Shown here one piece after another: positions 44,695-53,896 of a DNA stretch of 64,000 nt (the first letter of the stretch is position 1; each line of letters begins with the position of its first letter). Both the position numbers and the translations under genes were made by a program. A model generated the notes under the pieces. That model did not search any database. It was not told where the DNA came from and saw nothing but the letters and a program-made list of their open reading frames with translations. The stretch is from Actinomyces sp. 432 (GTDB lineage Bacteria; Actinomycetota; Actinomycetes; Actinomycetales; Actinomycetaceae), in NCBI RefSeq assembly GCF_009930875.1, contig NZ_CP025249.1:744001-808000 (forward strand), written 5' to 3'.

Positions 44695-45835
44695 GTGCAC
44701 TGCCTCACGCTCATCAGCGCCGTCGACCCGCTGCTGCTTGACCTGGTCGCTCTCGCCCTACACGGCGAGGAGGCACTCGTCATTCAGGCGACCCTTGTCC
44801 CCGAGCAAGGTGAGCATGGAGTCATACGACTCGCCACTATGTCGCCGATTGAGTCGGACTCGGGCACGGTCTCGAGTGCCATCTCAGTCATCGACGTCCC
44901 CCGCTCCCGGGAGTGCTGGACCTGTTCCCTACGGGAGGTGCTGATCGCCGTCGGCGCGGACCGAGCTCGAATCGAAGCGGACGGAACCACCGTTATCCTG
45001 CTGCCGGTCGGGGTGGAACTAGTGCACCTGGTCCCGGGTATGGCTGTGGAACTCGAAATGATGCCGGGCGTGACACTCGCCGGAGTCGCGCACGTCATTG
45101 ACCTCGACTCCGCTGCTGACCATTTGCTGGAGCATCGGTCGTCGGCCGCATTCGCCGGCGGGGCGTACGCCGACGCCGGCCGCTGCAGCGGTGAGATACA
45201 CATGGCCGGCATCGGTGGTTGTTACCCTCGGCGAGGATCCGGTCGGACGTGACCTAGTAGAGCATCTGCGCCCCCACGACACGCTGCTGCTACCGGGCTT
45301 GGACATGCCAATGCTTCCGGAGCTGCTAGCGGTCCGGCACGATGCTGAGCTGGCTCTGGCGCGCGTGCATCCTGCCACTACCAGGGCGTGGGGAGGACCC
45401 ATTGAGCACGGGGTGCGCACGCTGGACCTGTTTTCCGAGCTGCCCTTCCACCCGGGGCGGCTGCGCGAATTCGTCGCCGATCTGGCCGGTAATGGTTTGC
45501 TCGCCCGCGGCTGCTTCTGGCTGCCCAGCCGTCCTGGGCGCGTGTGTACCTGGGAGGTGGCCGGTGGAGTTGTCAGTGTGGGGGATGCCGGGCCCTGGGA
45601 TGCAGCGCTGAGTGTGAAAGTGAATTCGCTGGAGGGCGCGGCTCTAGGGCAGAAGCAGGGCGGTGGGGAGGGGCCGCGCTGCCACCTGGTTGTCACGGGT
45701 ATTGCGGATGAGGCGCAGTGTGCGCGCGTTGCCGACGCCTTTCACCGGATACTGCTGCGACCGGAGGAGATGGGTGAGGCACTGGCCTGGGTCGGGGTCC
45801 CAGACGGGCTGGAGGACTGGTTCGGGCGGGAATGA
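44695..45835 (+). pseudogene. COG0523/CobW-like putative zinc chaperone, frameshifted
   Basis: A gene of about 380 codons in two frames. The first, from GTG 44695 (CTGGAGG upstream), has SRECWTCSLREVLI, matching the CxCC metal motif region of COG0523 in altered form, and runs to GEIHMAG. The second has VVVTLGEDPVGRDLVEHLRP and a clear CobW C-terminal domain: LFSELPFHPGRLREFVADLA and ARGCFWLPSRPGRVCTWEVA. Removing one base near 45213-45216 joins them. The P-loop normally at the N-terminus is not recognisable, so even when repaired it may not hydrolyse GTP. It is divergent from the zinc-free ribosomal proteins. Confidence 0.75.
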
Positions 45836-45871
45836 GCGCTTCCCCGATGAAGTGAGGCGGTCGGTGGGGGC

Positions 45872-48800
45872 GCATTATCGCAGCTCGTGCGGGGTCGACC
45901 GGCTGTTTACAAGACAGCTGCTCTAGCGATGCGGATCATCCCCGCTCGCGCGGGGTCGACGGCCAAGATGAACAGGTCGACGTCTCTTATGTCGGATCAT
46001 CCCCGCTCGCGCGGGGTCGACTCGCGCCCCGGACCGTCACCGAGCGTGTCCGCGGGATCATCCCCGCTCGCGCGGGGTCGACTGTGGCGCCGGCTGCCTG
46101 CATGGCGCGTGCGGCGGATCATCCCCGCTCGCGCGGGGTCGACGCATGACCGCGCAGGAGCTGCTGGGACACCTCAGGATCATCCCCGCTCGCGCGGGGT
46201 CGACCAGGAGGGCGTCCCCGTCAACCAGGCCCAGTTGGGATCATCCCCGCTCGCGCGGGGTCGACGGCAGGGAGTCCAGGAGGGCTGCCTGCGTGTCGGG
46301 ATCATCCCCGCTCGCGCGGGGTCGACCCCTCCCGGGCTGTGGGGCAGACTCCCCGCCGGGGATCATCCCCGCTCGCGCGGGGTCGACTGGACGGCGGCGG
46401 TCAGGTCGGCGAGGAGGTCGGGATCATCCCCGCTCGCGCGGGGTCGACGTGCGTACCCCTGGCGACGGCGGCCGGTCGCCCGGATCATCCCCGCTCGCGC
46501 GGGGTCGACACCAGCAGCTCCCCACCGGACGCGGAGATGGCCGGATCATCCCCGCTCGCGCGGGGTCGACTGGTGGGTCGGATGCGCGTGGAGGCGGAGG
46601 GCGGGATCATCCCCGCTCGCGCGGGGTCGACGTACCCAGCAACAACGACGGCCGCGCCGAGGTCGGATCATCCCCGCTCGCGCGGGGTCGACGGCACGGC
46701 TCCCTGGGCGGCGTTGATCTCCCGCGGATCATCCCCGCTCGCGCGGGGTCGACCGTCACCCAACGCTTAAATCGAGCCGCGTCGGGGATCATCCCCGCTC
46801 GCGCGGGGTCGACGTTTGAATGTTTGCTTGGTTGATTGATTGGTTGGGATCATCCCCGCTCGCGCGGGGTCGACGTTTGAATGTTTGCTTGGTTGATTGA
46901 TTGGTCGTGGATCATCCCCGCTCGCGCGGGGTCGACGACGGGAGTGTGTAGATGTCGAGCCAGGGGCCGGGATCATCCCCGCTCGCGCGGGGTCGACCCC
47001 ATTGCGTATTGCGCGTACGACTGCGCGTTAGGATCATCCCCGCTCGCGCGGGGTCGACTGACTCACTCTTCCTCTACGATTCGCTGTCCTCGGATCATCC
47101 CCGCTCGCGCGGGGTCGACGGCAGGCCCGCGACCACGTCCTGGAGCAGGCAGGGATCATCCCCGCTCGCGCGGGGTCGACATGGTGAATGTCGGGATGAA
47201 GCCGACTGCTGCGGGATCATCCCCGCTCGCGCGGGGTCGACCCGATTCACGTACGTCTATTAGCAACACGGGCGGGATCATCCCCGCTCGCGCGGGGTCG
47301 ACGCCAATCCCGCGGCACCGTCGCCACGGGTCATGGGATCATCCCCGCTCGCGCTGGGTCGACGCCCACTGGGACGCTCGTATGAGCAGGGCTGCCGGAT
47401 CATCCCCGCTCGCGCGGGGTCGACGCACGCGTACGGAGGTGGGCTCCAAGATGCCTGGGATCATCCCCGCTCGCGCGGGGTCGACGCGCCGCCGTTGACC
47501 TTGTGCGCTGAGCCACGCGGATCATCCCCGCTCGCGCGGGGTCGACGCTTGCGCAGCATCTCGGTGTCGAGGTCATTAAGGATCATCCCCGCTCGCGCGG
47601 GGTCGACGACGGCGTGATGGGCTGGCGGTCGTGGAAGGTCGGATCATCCCCGCTCGCGCGGGGTCGACATCGCCTACCGTGCCGGTGAGGCGCGGTGGCA
47701 GGGATCATCCCCGCTCGCGCGGGGTCGACGGCGTCCGGCGGGTAATCCTAGCGTAATCGTGAGGATCATCCCCGCTCGCGCGGGGTCGACAACGCCACAG
47801 ATTTGGGGCAGATTCGGACGCAGGGATCATCCCCGCTCGCGCGGGGTCGACGGCAGGGCGTCGATCTCGGAGGCCGTCCACCCCGGATCATCCCCGCTCG
47901 CGCGGGGTCGACCCCTTATTGTCACTAATCATCGATGCGGTTCCGGGATCATCCCCGCTCGCGCGGGGTCGACATCTCCTGCCGCAGCTGCTCGCCCGTG
48001 ATCGGGGGATCATCCCCGCTCGCGCGGGGTCGACGGGCAGGTGCCCGCCGTCCGGGGCCAGCAGGATGGATCATCCCCGCTCGCGCGGGGTCGACACGGC
48101 ATCGGTGGCCCCATGACCATCAAGATGCGGATCATCCCCGCTCGCGCGGGGTCGACTCAGCGGTCGCCTTGGCGGAGTCAGCGGTCGCCGGATCATCCCC
48201 GCTCGCGCGGGGTCGACGCTCCGCCTGGATGAGTGACTGCGCAGATCCCGGGATCATCCCCGCTCGCGCGGGGTCGACGGCAGTATGAGGTGCCGTACGC
48301 GCCGACCGGGGGGATCATCCCCGCTCGCGCGGGGTCGACGAGGCTCACCGCAGCGAGCTGAACGACAAGTTGGGATCATCCCCGCTCGCGCGGGGTCGAC
48401 CTTCGGCAGGTGCAGGAGGGTATGCCTGCAATTGGATCATCCCCGCTCGCGCGGGGTCGACCCGGGGCACCAAGACTAAGCTGTCCCTATACCAGGATCA
48501 TCCCCGCTCGCGCGGGGTCGACTCACGTACCGCGACGGGCTCACATACCTAGAAGGGATCATCCCCGCTCGCGCGGGGTCGACCTTAAGGCGCACACCTA
48601 CGACCCTGATACCGAGGGATCATCCCCGCTCGCGCGGGGTCGACGCGGCAGCGACTGCCCCGACCGTGCCGCCCCGAGGATCATCCCCGCTCGCGCGGGG
48701 TCGACCCGATGACTGACCCGGCCATCATCACCCCCATCGGATCATCCCCGCTCGCGCGGGGTCGACCCCCACACCCAAGTGTCTGGGTGTGGGGCGGCAG

Positions 48801-49011
48801 GATCATCCCCGCTCGCGCGGGGTCGACGGAGCCCCGGACGGGTACGGCCTGTACGGCGTCCGGATCATCCCCGCTCGCGCGGGGTCGACCGGCGGTTCCC
48901 CTGTCTCCCGCGGCGGGCGTCGGGATCATCCCCGCTCGCGCGGGGTCGACGCGACCAAGTACGGGGCCGCCCAGAGCCTCGCGGGATCATCCCCGCTCGC
49001 GCGGGGTCGAC
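45872..49011 (-). CRISPR. type I-E CRISPR array, 52 repeats
   Basis: There are 51 intact 28-nt repeats from 45933 to 49011 at a 61-bp period, with a few steps of 60 or 62. On the plus strand each begins GGATCATCCCCGCTCG and ends CGCGGGGTCGAC; on the minus strand this is the classical I-E form beginning GTCGACCCCGCGCGAGCGGG, with a 6-bp stem around GCGA. Spacers are mostly 33 nt. A decayed repeat at 45872-45899 (23 of 28 matches) marks the old end, so the leader is on the right, next to cas2. The repeat at 47336 has one change, at 47355. All other repeats I read are identical. Confidence 0.99.
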
Positions 49012-49150
49012 GCTTGCGGATCCTTGGAATCCCAACGCCACGACAGCAAACTCTACACGTGATTCCTTTACTGCTGACCTAGTGCCAGCTCCGCCGAGTT
49101 GCGGAAGCGACGCCGTCGAGCAGCGATCGACCATGACTCCTTGGCTGGTC
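49012..49150 (-). promoter_or_regulatory. CRISPR leader
   Basis: About 140 bp between the first repeat and the original end of cas2. It reads on the minus strand into the array and should hold the pre-crRNA promoter and the integration site. It has the highest A/T content near the repeat (around 49040-49075). The IS element lies outside it, so it is intact. Confidence 0.7.
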
Positions 49151-49193
49151 TCACCGCGCCGGGAATCGACTTGGCTCCTTCGATCTGCCGGTA
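49151..49193 (-). pseudogene. cas2: severed 3' end of cas2
   Basis: Read on the minus strand this encodes TGRSKEPSRFPAR and a TGA at 49151-49153. Joined to the cas2 body across the IS with one TA removed, it continues the cas2 frame after GCIVMR and gives a 100-residue Cas2. It is now orphaned on the left side of the insertion. Confidence 0.85.
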
Positions 49194-50162
49194 CGGTGAG
49201 CGTTTCTCATCAGGGTTGAGGGGGTGCGGGTTGGGATCGTTGGGATGGTGCGGGAAGGTGGGTGTGTCGTTGGTGGGTGCACGCGGAGCCTTCCGGCAGC
49301 ATGTGTTTCGACCAAGAAAGCAAGCCCGGAAAGGGGCTCCGCGTGCTGTCCTATCGTGCCACTCTCGACGTCCCCGTGACTACTGCCCGCACCGTGTCCC
49401 GTTGGATCACCGCCCACCGCCGCCACCACGATGCGCGTCCCTGGCAGCGGGCCGCTACCAGCTGGGCCCAGGCTGTCATGCTGCTGCGCTGGCTGATCGA
49501 GGCCCCGGCCGTGACCACCGTGGCCCGCGACGCAGGAGTCTCACCCGCTACCGCCTACCGGTACCTGCATGAGGCCCTGGACGTCGTATCGTCAAAGGCG
49601 CCGGACCTGCCCGACGTGCTACGCACCCTGAAGGACAAGGGTGAGCCGTTCGTGTGCCTGGACGGCACCCTCATCCGCACCGACCGGGTCGCCGAGCGTG
49701 ACCCCGATACCGGATACCACCTGTGGTACTCGGGCAAGCACAAGGCCTTCGGTGGGAACGTGCAGGTGCTTACCGACCACACGGGCTACCCCGTGTGGAC
49801 ATCCCAGGTGGAGCCGGGCTCCACCCATGACATCGAGGCCGCCAGAGCCCATGTGCTGCCGGCCCTGTACCCGGTAGCCGCCCAGGGCATGGCGACGCTG
49901 GCGGACAAGGGCTACGTAGGCGCAGGCATCGGTATCAAGACGCCCATCAAGGGCTCCAAGCCCGACACCGGGGCGCGCTCCTACAACCAGGTCCAAGCCA
50001 GCCTGCGAGCCCCCGCCGAGCGAGCCAACGCCCTCCTAAAGGGCTTCAAAGCCCTCAAACGAGTCACCCTCGACCCAGCCACCATCACCAACATCACCGC
50101 CACCGCCCTAGTCATACTCAACCTGAACAACAACCTCCCCTGATGAGAAAGGCTCGGTGTAC
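49192..50162 (+). mobile_element. IS5-family insertion sequence inside cas2
   Basis: About 970 bp with imperfect terminal inverted repeats at 49191-49215 and 50138-50162, 21 of 25 matching and sharing the core TTTCTCATCAGGG. A TA at each outer edge is the likely target duplication. It carries one transposase gene on the plus strand, opposite to cas2. Precise removal with one TA restores the cas2 frame, which proves the insertion point. Confidence 0.9.
49343..50143 (+). CDS. IS5-family transposase, DDE_Tnp_4 type
   Basis: A transposase of about 266 residues. The N-terminal HTH is APAVTTVARDAGVSPATAYR. The catalytic triad is visible as VCLDGTLIRTDR (D), VEPGSTHD (D) and LRAPAERANALLKGFK (E), with LWYSGKHKAFGGNVQVLTD between. 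The GTG at 49343 has AAGGGG at 49331-49336; an upstream ATG at 49301 in the same frame is possible. The frame appears intact, so the element may still be mobile. Confidence 0.88.
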   Translation: MLSYRATLDVPVTTARTVSRWITAHRRHHDARPWQRAATSWAQAVMLLRWLIEAPAVTTVARDAGVSPATAYRYLHEALDVVSSKAPDLPDVLRTLKDKGEPFVCLDGTLIRTDRVAERDPDTGYHLWYSGKHKAFGGNVQVLTDHTGYPVWTSQVEPGSTHDIEAARAHVLPALYPVAAQGMATLADKGYVGAGIGIKTPIKGSKPDTGARSYNQVQASLRAPAERANALLKGFKALKRVTLDPATITNITATALVILNLNNNLP

Positions 50163-50421
50163 GCATCACTATGCAGCCCTCGATATCGACCGGGTCGCGA
50201 TCGTGGCCTAGAGAAGCGATTTCGAAGTGCTGCTCGGAGCGTGTGGACCAGATGAGCAGTGCCCTACCGTCGCCGATGTACGCCCTGATGAGCTCCCACA
50301 ACTGTTCACGCACCCGGGCTGACAGACGACCGACAAACACGCCCGGACTCACCTCGAGCAGCCAACGCGTCATAGCGCCACGCAGAGAGGCGGGCGCGGC
50401 GGAAAGAATCAGCACTACCAT
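49981..50421 (-). CDS. cas2: Cas2e adaptation nuclease-fold protein, C-terminus replaced by IS sequence
   Basis: Residues 1-88 are a normal Cas2e: MVVLILSAAPASLRGAMTRW, LLEVSPGVFVGRLSARVREQ, LLIWSTRSEQHFEIASLGHD and DPVDIEGCIVMR. Cas2 bridges the Cas1 dimers during spacer integration. The IS insertion removed the last 12 residues; the frame now runs about 58 codons into the antisense strand of the transposase before stopping at 49981. The core beta-strands are complete, so partial function is possible, but in E. coli the Cas2 C-terminal strand contacts Cas1. The ATG at 50421 overlaps cas1 by seven bases. Confidence 0.9.
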   Translation of the reverse strand: MVVLILSAAPASLRGAMTRWLLEVSPGVFVGRLSARVREQLWELIRAYIGDGRALLIWSTRSEQHFEIASLGHDRDPVDIEGCIVMRTPSLSHQGRLLFRLSMTRAVAVMLVMVAGSRVTRLRALKPFRRALARSAGARRLAWTWL

Positions 50422-51353
50422 CCGCCCGCATCCTCTTCCGAGTAGTTCGCGCCACCGGCAACTAGACGGCGTTGGTAATCCCACAGGGAAACCACGTTGA
50501 CGCTCAGATCATCCTCCGCCTCGGCGCCCAGCAAGTTGCAGATGTCCTTGACGGCGCGTTCAATGACGCGCAAGTCGAACACCTTGTCGCGCACTCGACG
50601 CCTGGTAGTGCCGGTCAAGTCCTCCATGCCCTCGGCCACGACGTCGAAGGCCATGGGGATCGTAGTCTCCGCCTTATAAAGGTCAGCGACGTCGTACACG
50701 AAGGAACGCTCGTGCCCGGTATGCACGAAGCCCAGGCCCGGCGAACAACCCAGCGAGACAATGACGCCGTGCACTACTCCGTAAAGGGCAGCATGGGCGG
50801 CGGACAGCGCCTGGTTGATCGGATCTGACGCCTCGAAGTCATCGGGCCGGTAGTCGCGGCGAGTCCACGGAACGCCGGTCCTGCGGGAGTTCTCCCGATA
50901 GATTTCGCGCACACGGGCACCCTCCCTTCCGCGCAGCTGCTGCATGGTGAGGCCACTGACGTCCTCACCATGGAAACGCATGGAGTACATCTCCCGGGCC
51001 ACCCGCAGACGCTTCTGCGGCGAGGAGACTCTGGCCGCCTGCTCCTCCAGCAAGCGGGTCGAGGTGGCCAACGAGCGTCCATGCGCGTAGTAGCGCACGC
51101 CCCGTTCACCGACCCAGACGGCAGTCGTCCCGCACTCGCCCAGCAGACACATGGCCTGATGGCTCACCGAGGTGCCGGGACCCAGAAGCACCGCGATCAG
51201 CGAGGCTGCCGGGACTCGGACAGTGCCCTGGTCATTGCGTGCTGTAAGCGCTCCGTCCTCGCGGTGCACCACGCATTGCTCCACATAGAGGAATGTCATG
51301 CGATCCTGCACGCGGGGGAGCGCAGTCACGGGAACCGGCAGCATCCGGGCCAT
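50415..51353 (-). CDS. cas1: Cas1e integrase
   Basis: A 312-residue type I-E Cas1 that integrates new spacers at the leader end. Family marks are LPRVQDRMTFLYVEQCVVHR, AVWVGERGVRYYAHGR, the metal ligands in RGREGARVREIYRE (Glu), GFVHTGHERSFVYDVADLYK (His, Asp), and the helical C-terminus. It starts three bases after cas6e ends and overlaps cas2. Confidence 0.96.
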   Translation of the reverse strand: MARMLPVPVTALPRVQDRMTFLYVEQCVVHREDGALTARNDQGTVRVPAASLIAVLLGPGTSVSHQAMCLLGECGTTAVWVGERGVRYYAHGRSLATSTRLLEEQAARVSSPQKRLRVAREMYSMRFHGEDVSGLTMQQLRGREGARVREIYRENSRRTGVPWTRRDYRPDDFEASDPINQALSAAHAALYGVVHGVIVSLGCSPGLGFVHTGHERSFVYDVADLYKAETTIPMAFDVVAEGMEDLTGTTRRRVRDKVFDLRVIERAVKDICNLLGAEAEDDLSVNVVSLWDYQRRLVAGGANYSEEDAGGW

Positions 51354-51356
51354 GGT

Positions 51357-52040
51357 TCAGCGCCGCCCCACTCGTGCGAGGGTCATGAGCCCACACCCAT
51401 ACGCCTTTGAACGCCCGATCCCTGCCACTAACGCGTGACGGAGCCTGTCCGGATCCGTCACGTGCAGCACACCTTCATAAACGGTCCGGTTGATCGTGAC
51501 GCGGTCGCGTACCTCGGCGTCAGGCCGCTGACGGTTGAAGATCGGGCGCTCTCGGCGGACGACGACGACGGACTGCGCTGCCTCGCCGTCGTACCCCTCG
51601 GCTGGGACAAGCTCGAATCCGTAGTTGGGGGTGCGGTTTATCAACCACTGACGTTGCTGCTCGACGGTCACGTGGCCGTACCGCTTTCCCCGTTTGCCGG
51701 GGCCCTGCGCGACCGAACGCGAGGGGTTGGCGGCCAGACGGAACGCCCACAGCTGGCCGGAGTCCAGCTGGTTCAGAAACGGCGAGTAGTCGAGAGTTCG
51801 AGCCTGCGAATCCTGAACGCCGGCGTCGGACACAATCTGTGTGCAGTCGGGCTCCGAGGGGGTAAGCAAGTAGAGCGAGGTACTTGCTCCGGGGTCAGCC
51901 CGCCACAGGACCCTACCTGCGCCGCCCATCGCATCCACTCCCGCAGCCTTCATAACGACGGCGTGCATTACCTGCGGCGAGCCCAGGTACTTGCGGGCGA
52001 GGCGTCGGGACGGATCAAGGTCAATCTTCGTCAGGAACAC
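51357..52040 (-). CDS. cas6e: Cas6e/CasE crRNA-processing endoribonuclease
   Basis: A 227-residue enzyme cutting the pre-crRNA at the repeat stem. The general-acid histidine is H26 in PQVMHAVVMKA, the position known for this family. The C-terminal glycine-rich loop is VAGIGRSKAYGCGLMTLAR, and a basic loop GPGKRGKRYGHV probably contacts RNA. It overlaps cas5e by ten bases. Confidence 0.95.
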   Translation of the reverse strand: MFLTKIDLDPSRRLARKYLGSPQVMHAVVMKAAGVDAMGGAGRVLWRADPGASTSLYLLTPSEPDCTQIVSDAGVQDSQARTLDYSPFLNQLDSGQLWAFRLAANPSRSVAQGPGKRGKRYGHVTVEQQRQWLINRTPNYGFELVPAEGYDGEAAQSVVVVRRERPIFNRQRPDAEVRDRVTINRTVYEGVLHVTDPDRLRHALVAGIGRSKAYGCGLMTLARVGRR

Positions 52041-52768
52041 TGCGCGGCCTCCTCCACATCGGCCATCGGATCGTGGGCATCCACTGATGAAGACGACTCG
52101 TCCATGAGTGCCGTCACCGGCACCTCCAGCCGTTCTACTTGACGGAACCCGTACTCGCGACGGCGCGGATCGAAGGACGCCGGAACATCACGACTTCCGC
52201 GGAGAGCACCCGTGTGAGCATCGGCCGGCACGGCATCCAGGTCCAGCAGCAATTCGGCTCTGAAAGCCGAGCGCCGACGTCGCCGACGGAACCAAGGTGA
52301 GGCCAACCAAGGTTCCTCCCTGAGGGCGTCGTAAAGCGACGCATCGCGCAGCCCCAATGACACGGGCTGCGTCGGCGGACATGAGCGTCTGCCCAGGTAC
52401 AGGGGAAAGACGGGGTGCTTGACCGCCTCGTCAAGCCCCTGAAGGAGCGCCTCGTCACCCTCAATCCCGGCCAGGAATACGGCGTCGGTAAGGTAGTAGC
52501 GCTCCGAAAGCGGCATGGAGTCCTTGCCGTCGAGCGATCGGGCGGTGTGAAAGTCGCGGATCACAGTGCCGGGCTGGTCCTTGCGGACGCCGAAGCGGAG
52601 CCTGAGTAGATCCTCGATCGGATCTGTCCGCCGTCGGCCGACGGCGGAGGCGAGCATGCCGATCACACCGCTCTTGGTGGGGGCAAGTTCCGTTGCCCGA
52701 ACGGTGAAACGAGACTTCACCCCCCACGCCTGCATCGGGCCTGCGAGTCGTAGCAGGAGAACAGCCAT
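52031..52768 (-). CDS. cas5e: Cas5e/CasD Cascade subunit
   Basis: A 245-residue subunit that caps the 5' handle of the crRNA. The N-terminus LLLRLAGPMQAWGVKSRFTV and APTKSGVIGMLASAVGRRR are family hallmarks, with VIRDFHTAR and YYLTDAVFLAGI following. A short stretch of six arginines (RRRRRR near residue 165) is unusual. It abuts cas7e (one base shared). Confidence 0.95.
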   Translation of the reverse strand: MAVLLLRLAGPMQAWGVKSRFTVRATELAPTKSGVIGMLASAVGRRRTDPIEDLLRLRFGVRKDQPGTVIRDFHTARSLDGKDSMPLSERYYLTDAVFLAGIEGDEALLQGLDEAVKHPVFPLYLGRRSCPPTQPVSLGLRDASLYDALREEPWLASPWFRRRRRRSAFRAELLLDLDAVPADAHTGALRGSRDVPASFDPRRREYGFRQVERLEVPVTALMDESSSSVDAHDPMADVEEAAQCS

Positions 52769-53895
52769 CAGGACTGCTCCTCGTCGGTGACGCGTGCCGC
52801 CACGGTCTCCCGCAGACGGCCGGGAAGGTCCGCGAAGGAGACCCTCTCGCCCAAGGACGCAACGGCGTCTGAGTCCTTCAGGGAGACGACGAAGCTTGCG
52901 ACAGGCCGTAGGCCGTAGGTGCTTTCCACTGCGCGCGCGTGCTCCGCAAGTGCCTCGATAGAGCGGCCGAGGTAGCCGCGGGTCTCGTCGGTACGAACCG
53001 GCTGCTCGAAGGCTCCCACCAGTGAGACCGGCTGGTCATCCCGCACGGAGACGGCGATCGCCTCGGGTACGGTCCGGTTAGCGAAGGTGTTCTGCTTCCC
53101 GGTGGGCATGGATAGGCAGAATCCCTTGACGAAGACCTCAAGGGCGCGTAGGGCGGCTTCGCTGTTGCCCAGGTTCTCGGCGAGCAGGTCGAAATTGACG
53201 GTGGCATAACGGTACATCGTTGCCGAGGAGAACTCGACCGTGCCCATCATTCCGGCGCCGGCGTCCTCCTCCTCGGAACGGGACTTCGCGTCGTCGACAG
53301 CAGTGAAGAAGTCGTACTCGTTCTCGGCGGCGTGGGTGGAGATCGCGTGCGCGACCTGGCAGGCGGCGTCTACGTTTAGATCCGTATCGTCGGCGACCAT
53401 GCGGCCGAACAGCGACACGTCCACGGCGTGCGCTTCCTTGAAGATCTTCTTGACCGCCTTGGCATCAAGCTTGTCTCCATTGCGTGTGGACGTGATGGCA
53501 AGGTCCGAGAGCCGAGCGATCTGGCTAGTAGAGAGGAACAGCAGGTAACCGGATTCCTGCGGAGCATCCTTCTTGCCTCGGGGCGCCGAGAGCTTGATCT
53601 TGGCTGCCTTGAAAACGTCCTCAGCCAGTGCGGGGGCGGACTCGGTGAGGTCGGGCGCCTCAGCCACGATCTTGTTTGCCAGCACTTCCACGACGCGCTT
53701 AGTGCGGACACCGACGTCGGATGCGTCCAGGAGCTCGTTGAAGTACAGGCGCGTGGCCCGTTTCCAGGACTGGCTGGAGACGCGAAGCCGTCTCACGCCG
53801 CCGTAGACGGCGGACTTCGGAGAGCCGGAGTCGTCGCGGTTGACGCAGGACGGCGGCAGGCTCTGGATGATGTGGAGGTCGACGTAAGTGCTCAT
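52768..53895 (-). CDS. cas7e: Cas7e/CasC Cascade backbone subunit
   Basis: A 375-residue backbone protein that polymerises along the crRNA. It begins MSTYVDLHIIQSLPPSCVNR with DDSGSPKSAVYGGVRRLRVS next, and contains FSSATMYRYATVNFDLLAEN and GKQNTFANRTVPEAIAVSVR. The ATG at 53895 is chosen because these N-terminal residues are the conserved start; an upstream start at 54027 adds Pro-rich sequence overlapping cse2. Confidence 0.96.
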   Translation of the reverse strand: MSTYVDLHIIQSLPPSCVNRDDSGSPKSAVYGGVRRLRVSSQSWKRATRLYFNELLDASDVGVRTKRVVEVLANKIVAEAPDLTESAPALAEDVFKAAKIKLSAPRGKKDAPQESGYLLFLSTSQIARLSDLAITSTRNGDKLDAKAVKKIFKEAHAVDVSLFGRMVADDTDLNVDAACQVAHAISTHAAENEYDFFTAVDDAKSRSEEEDAGAGMMGTVEFSSATMYRYATVNFDLLAENLGNSEAALRALEVFVKGFCLSMPTGKQNTFANRTVPEAIAVSVRDDQPVSLVGAFEQPVRTDETRGYLGRSIEALAEHARAVESTYGLRPVASFVVSLKDSDAVASLGERVSFADLPGRLRETVAARVTDEEQS

Positions 53896-53896
53896 T

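Noticed and set aside
45887..49062. Many open frames with IIPARAGST or DHPRSRGVD repeats
   Set aside because: These are translations of the CRISPR repeat, which has no stop in several frames. They are not proteins.
49151..49429. A 92-codon minus-strand frame across the left IS end
   Set aside because: Only its last 14 codons are meaningful, being the displaced end of cas2; the rest is IS sequence read backwards.
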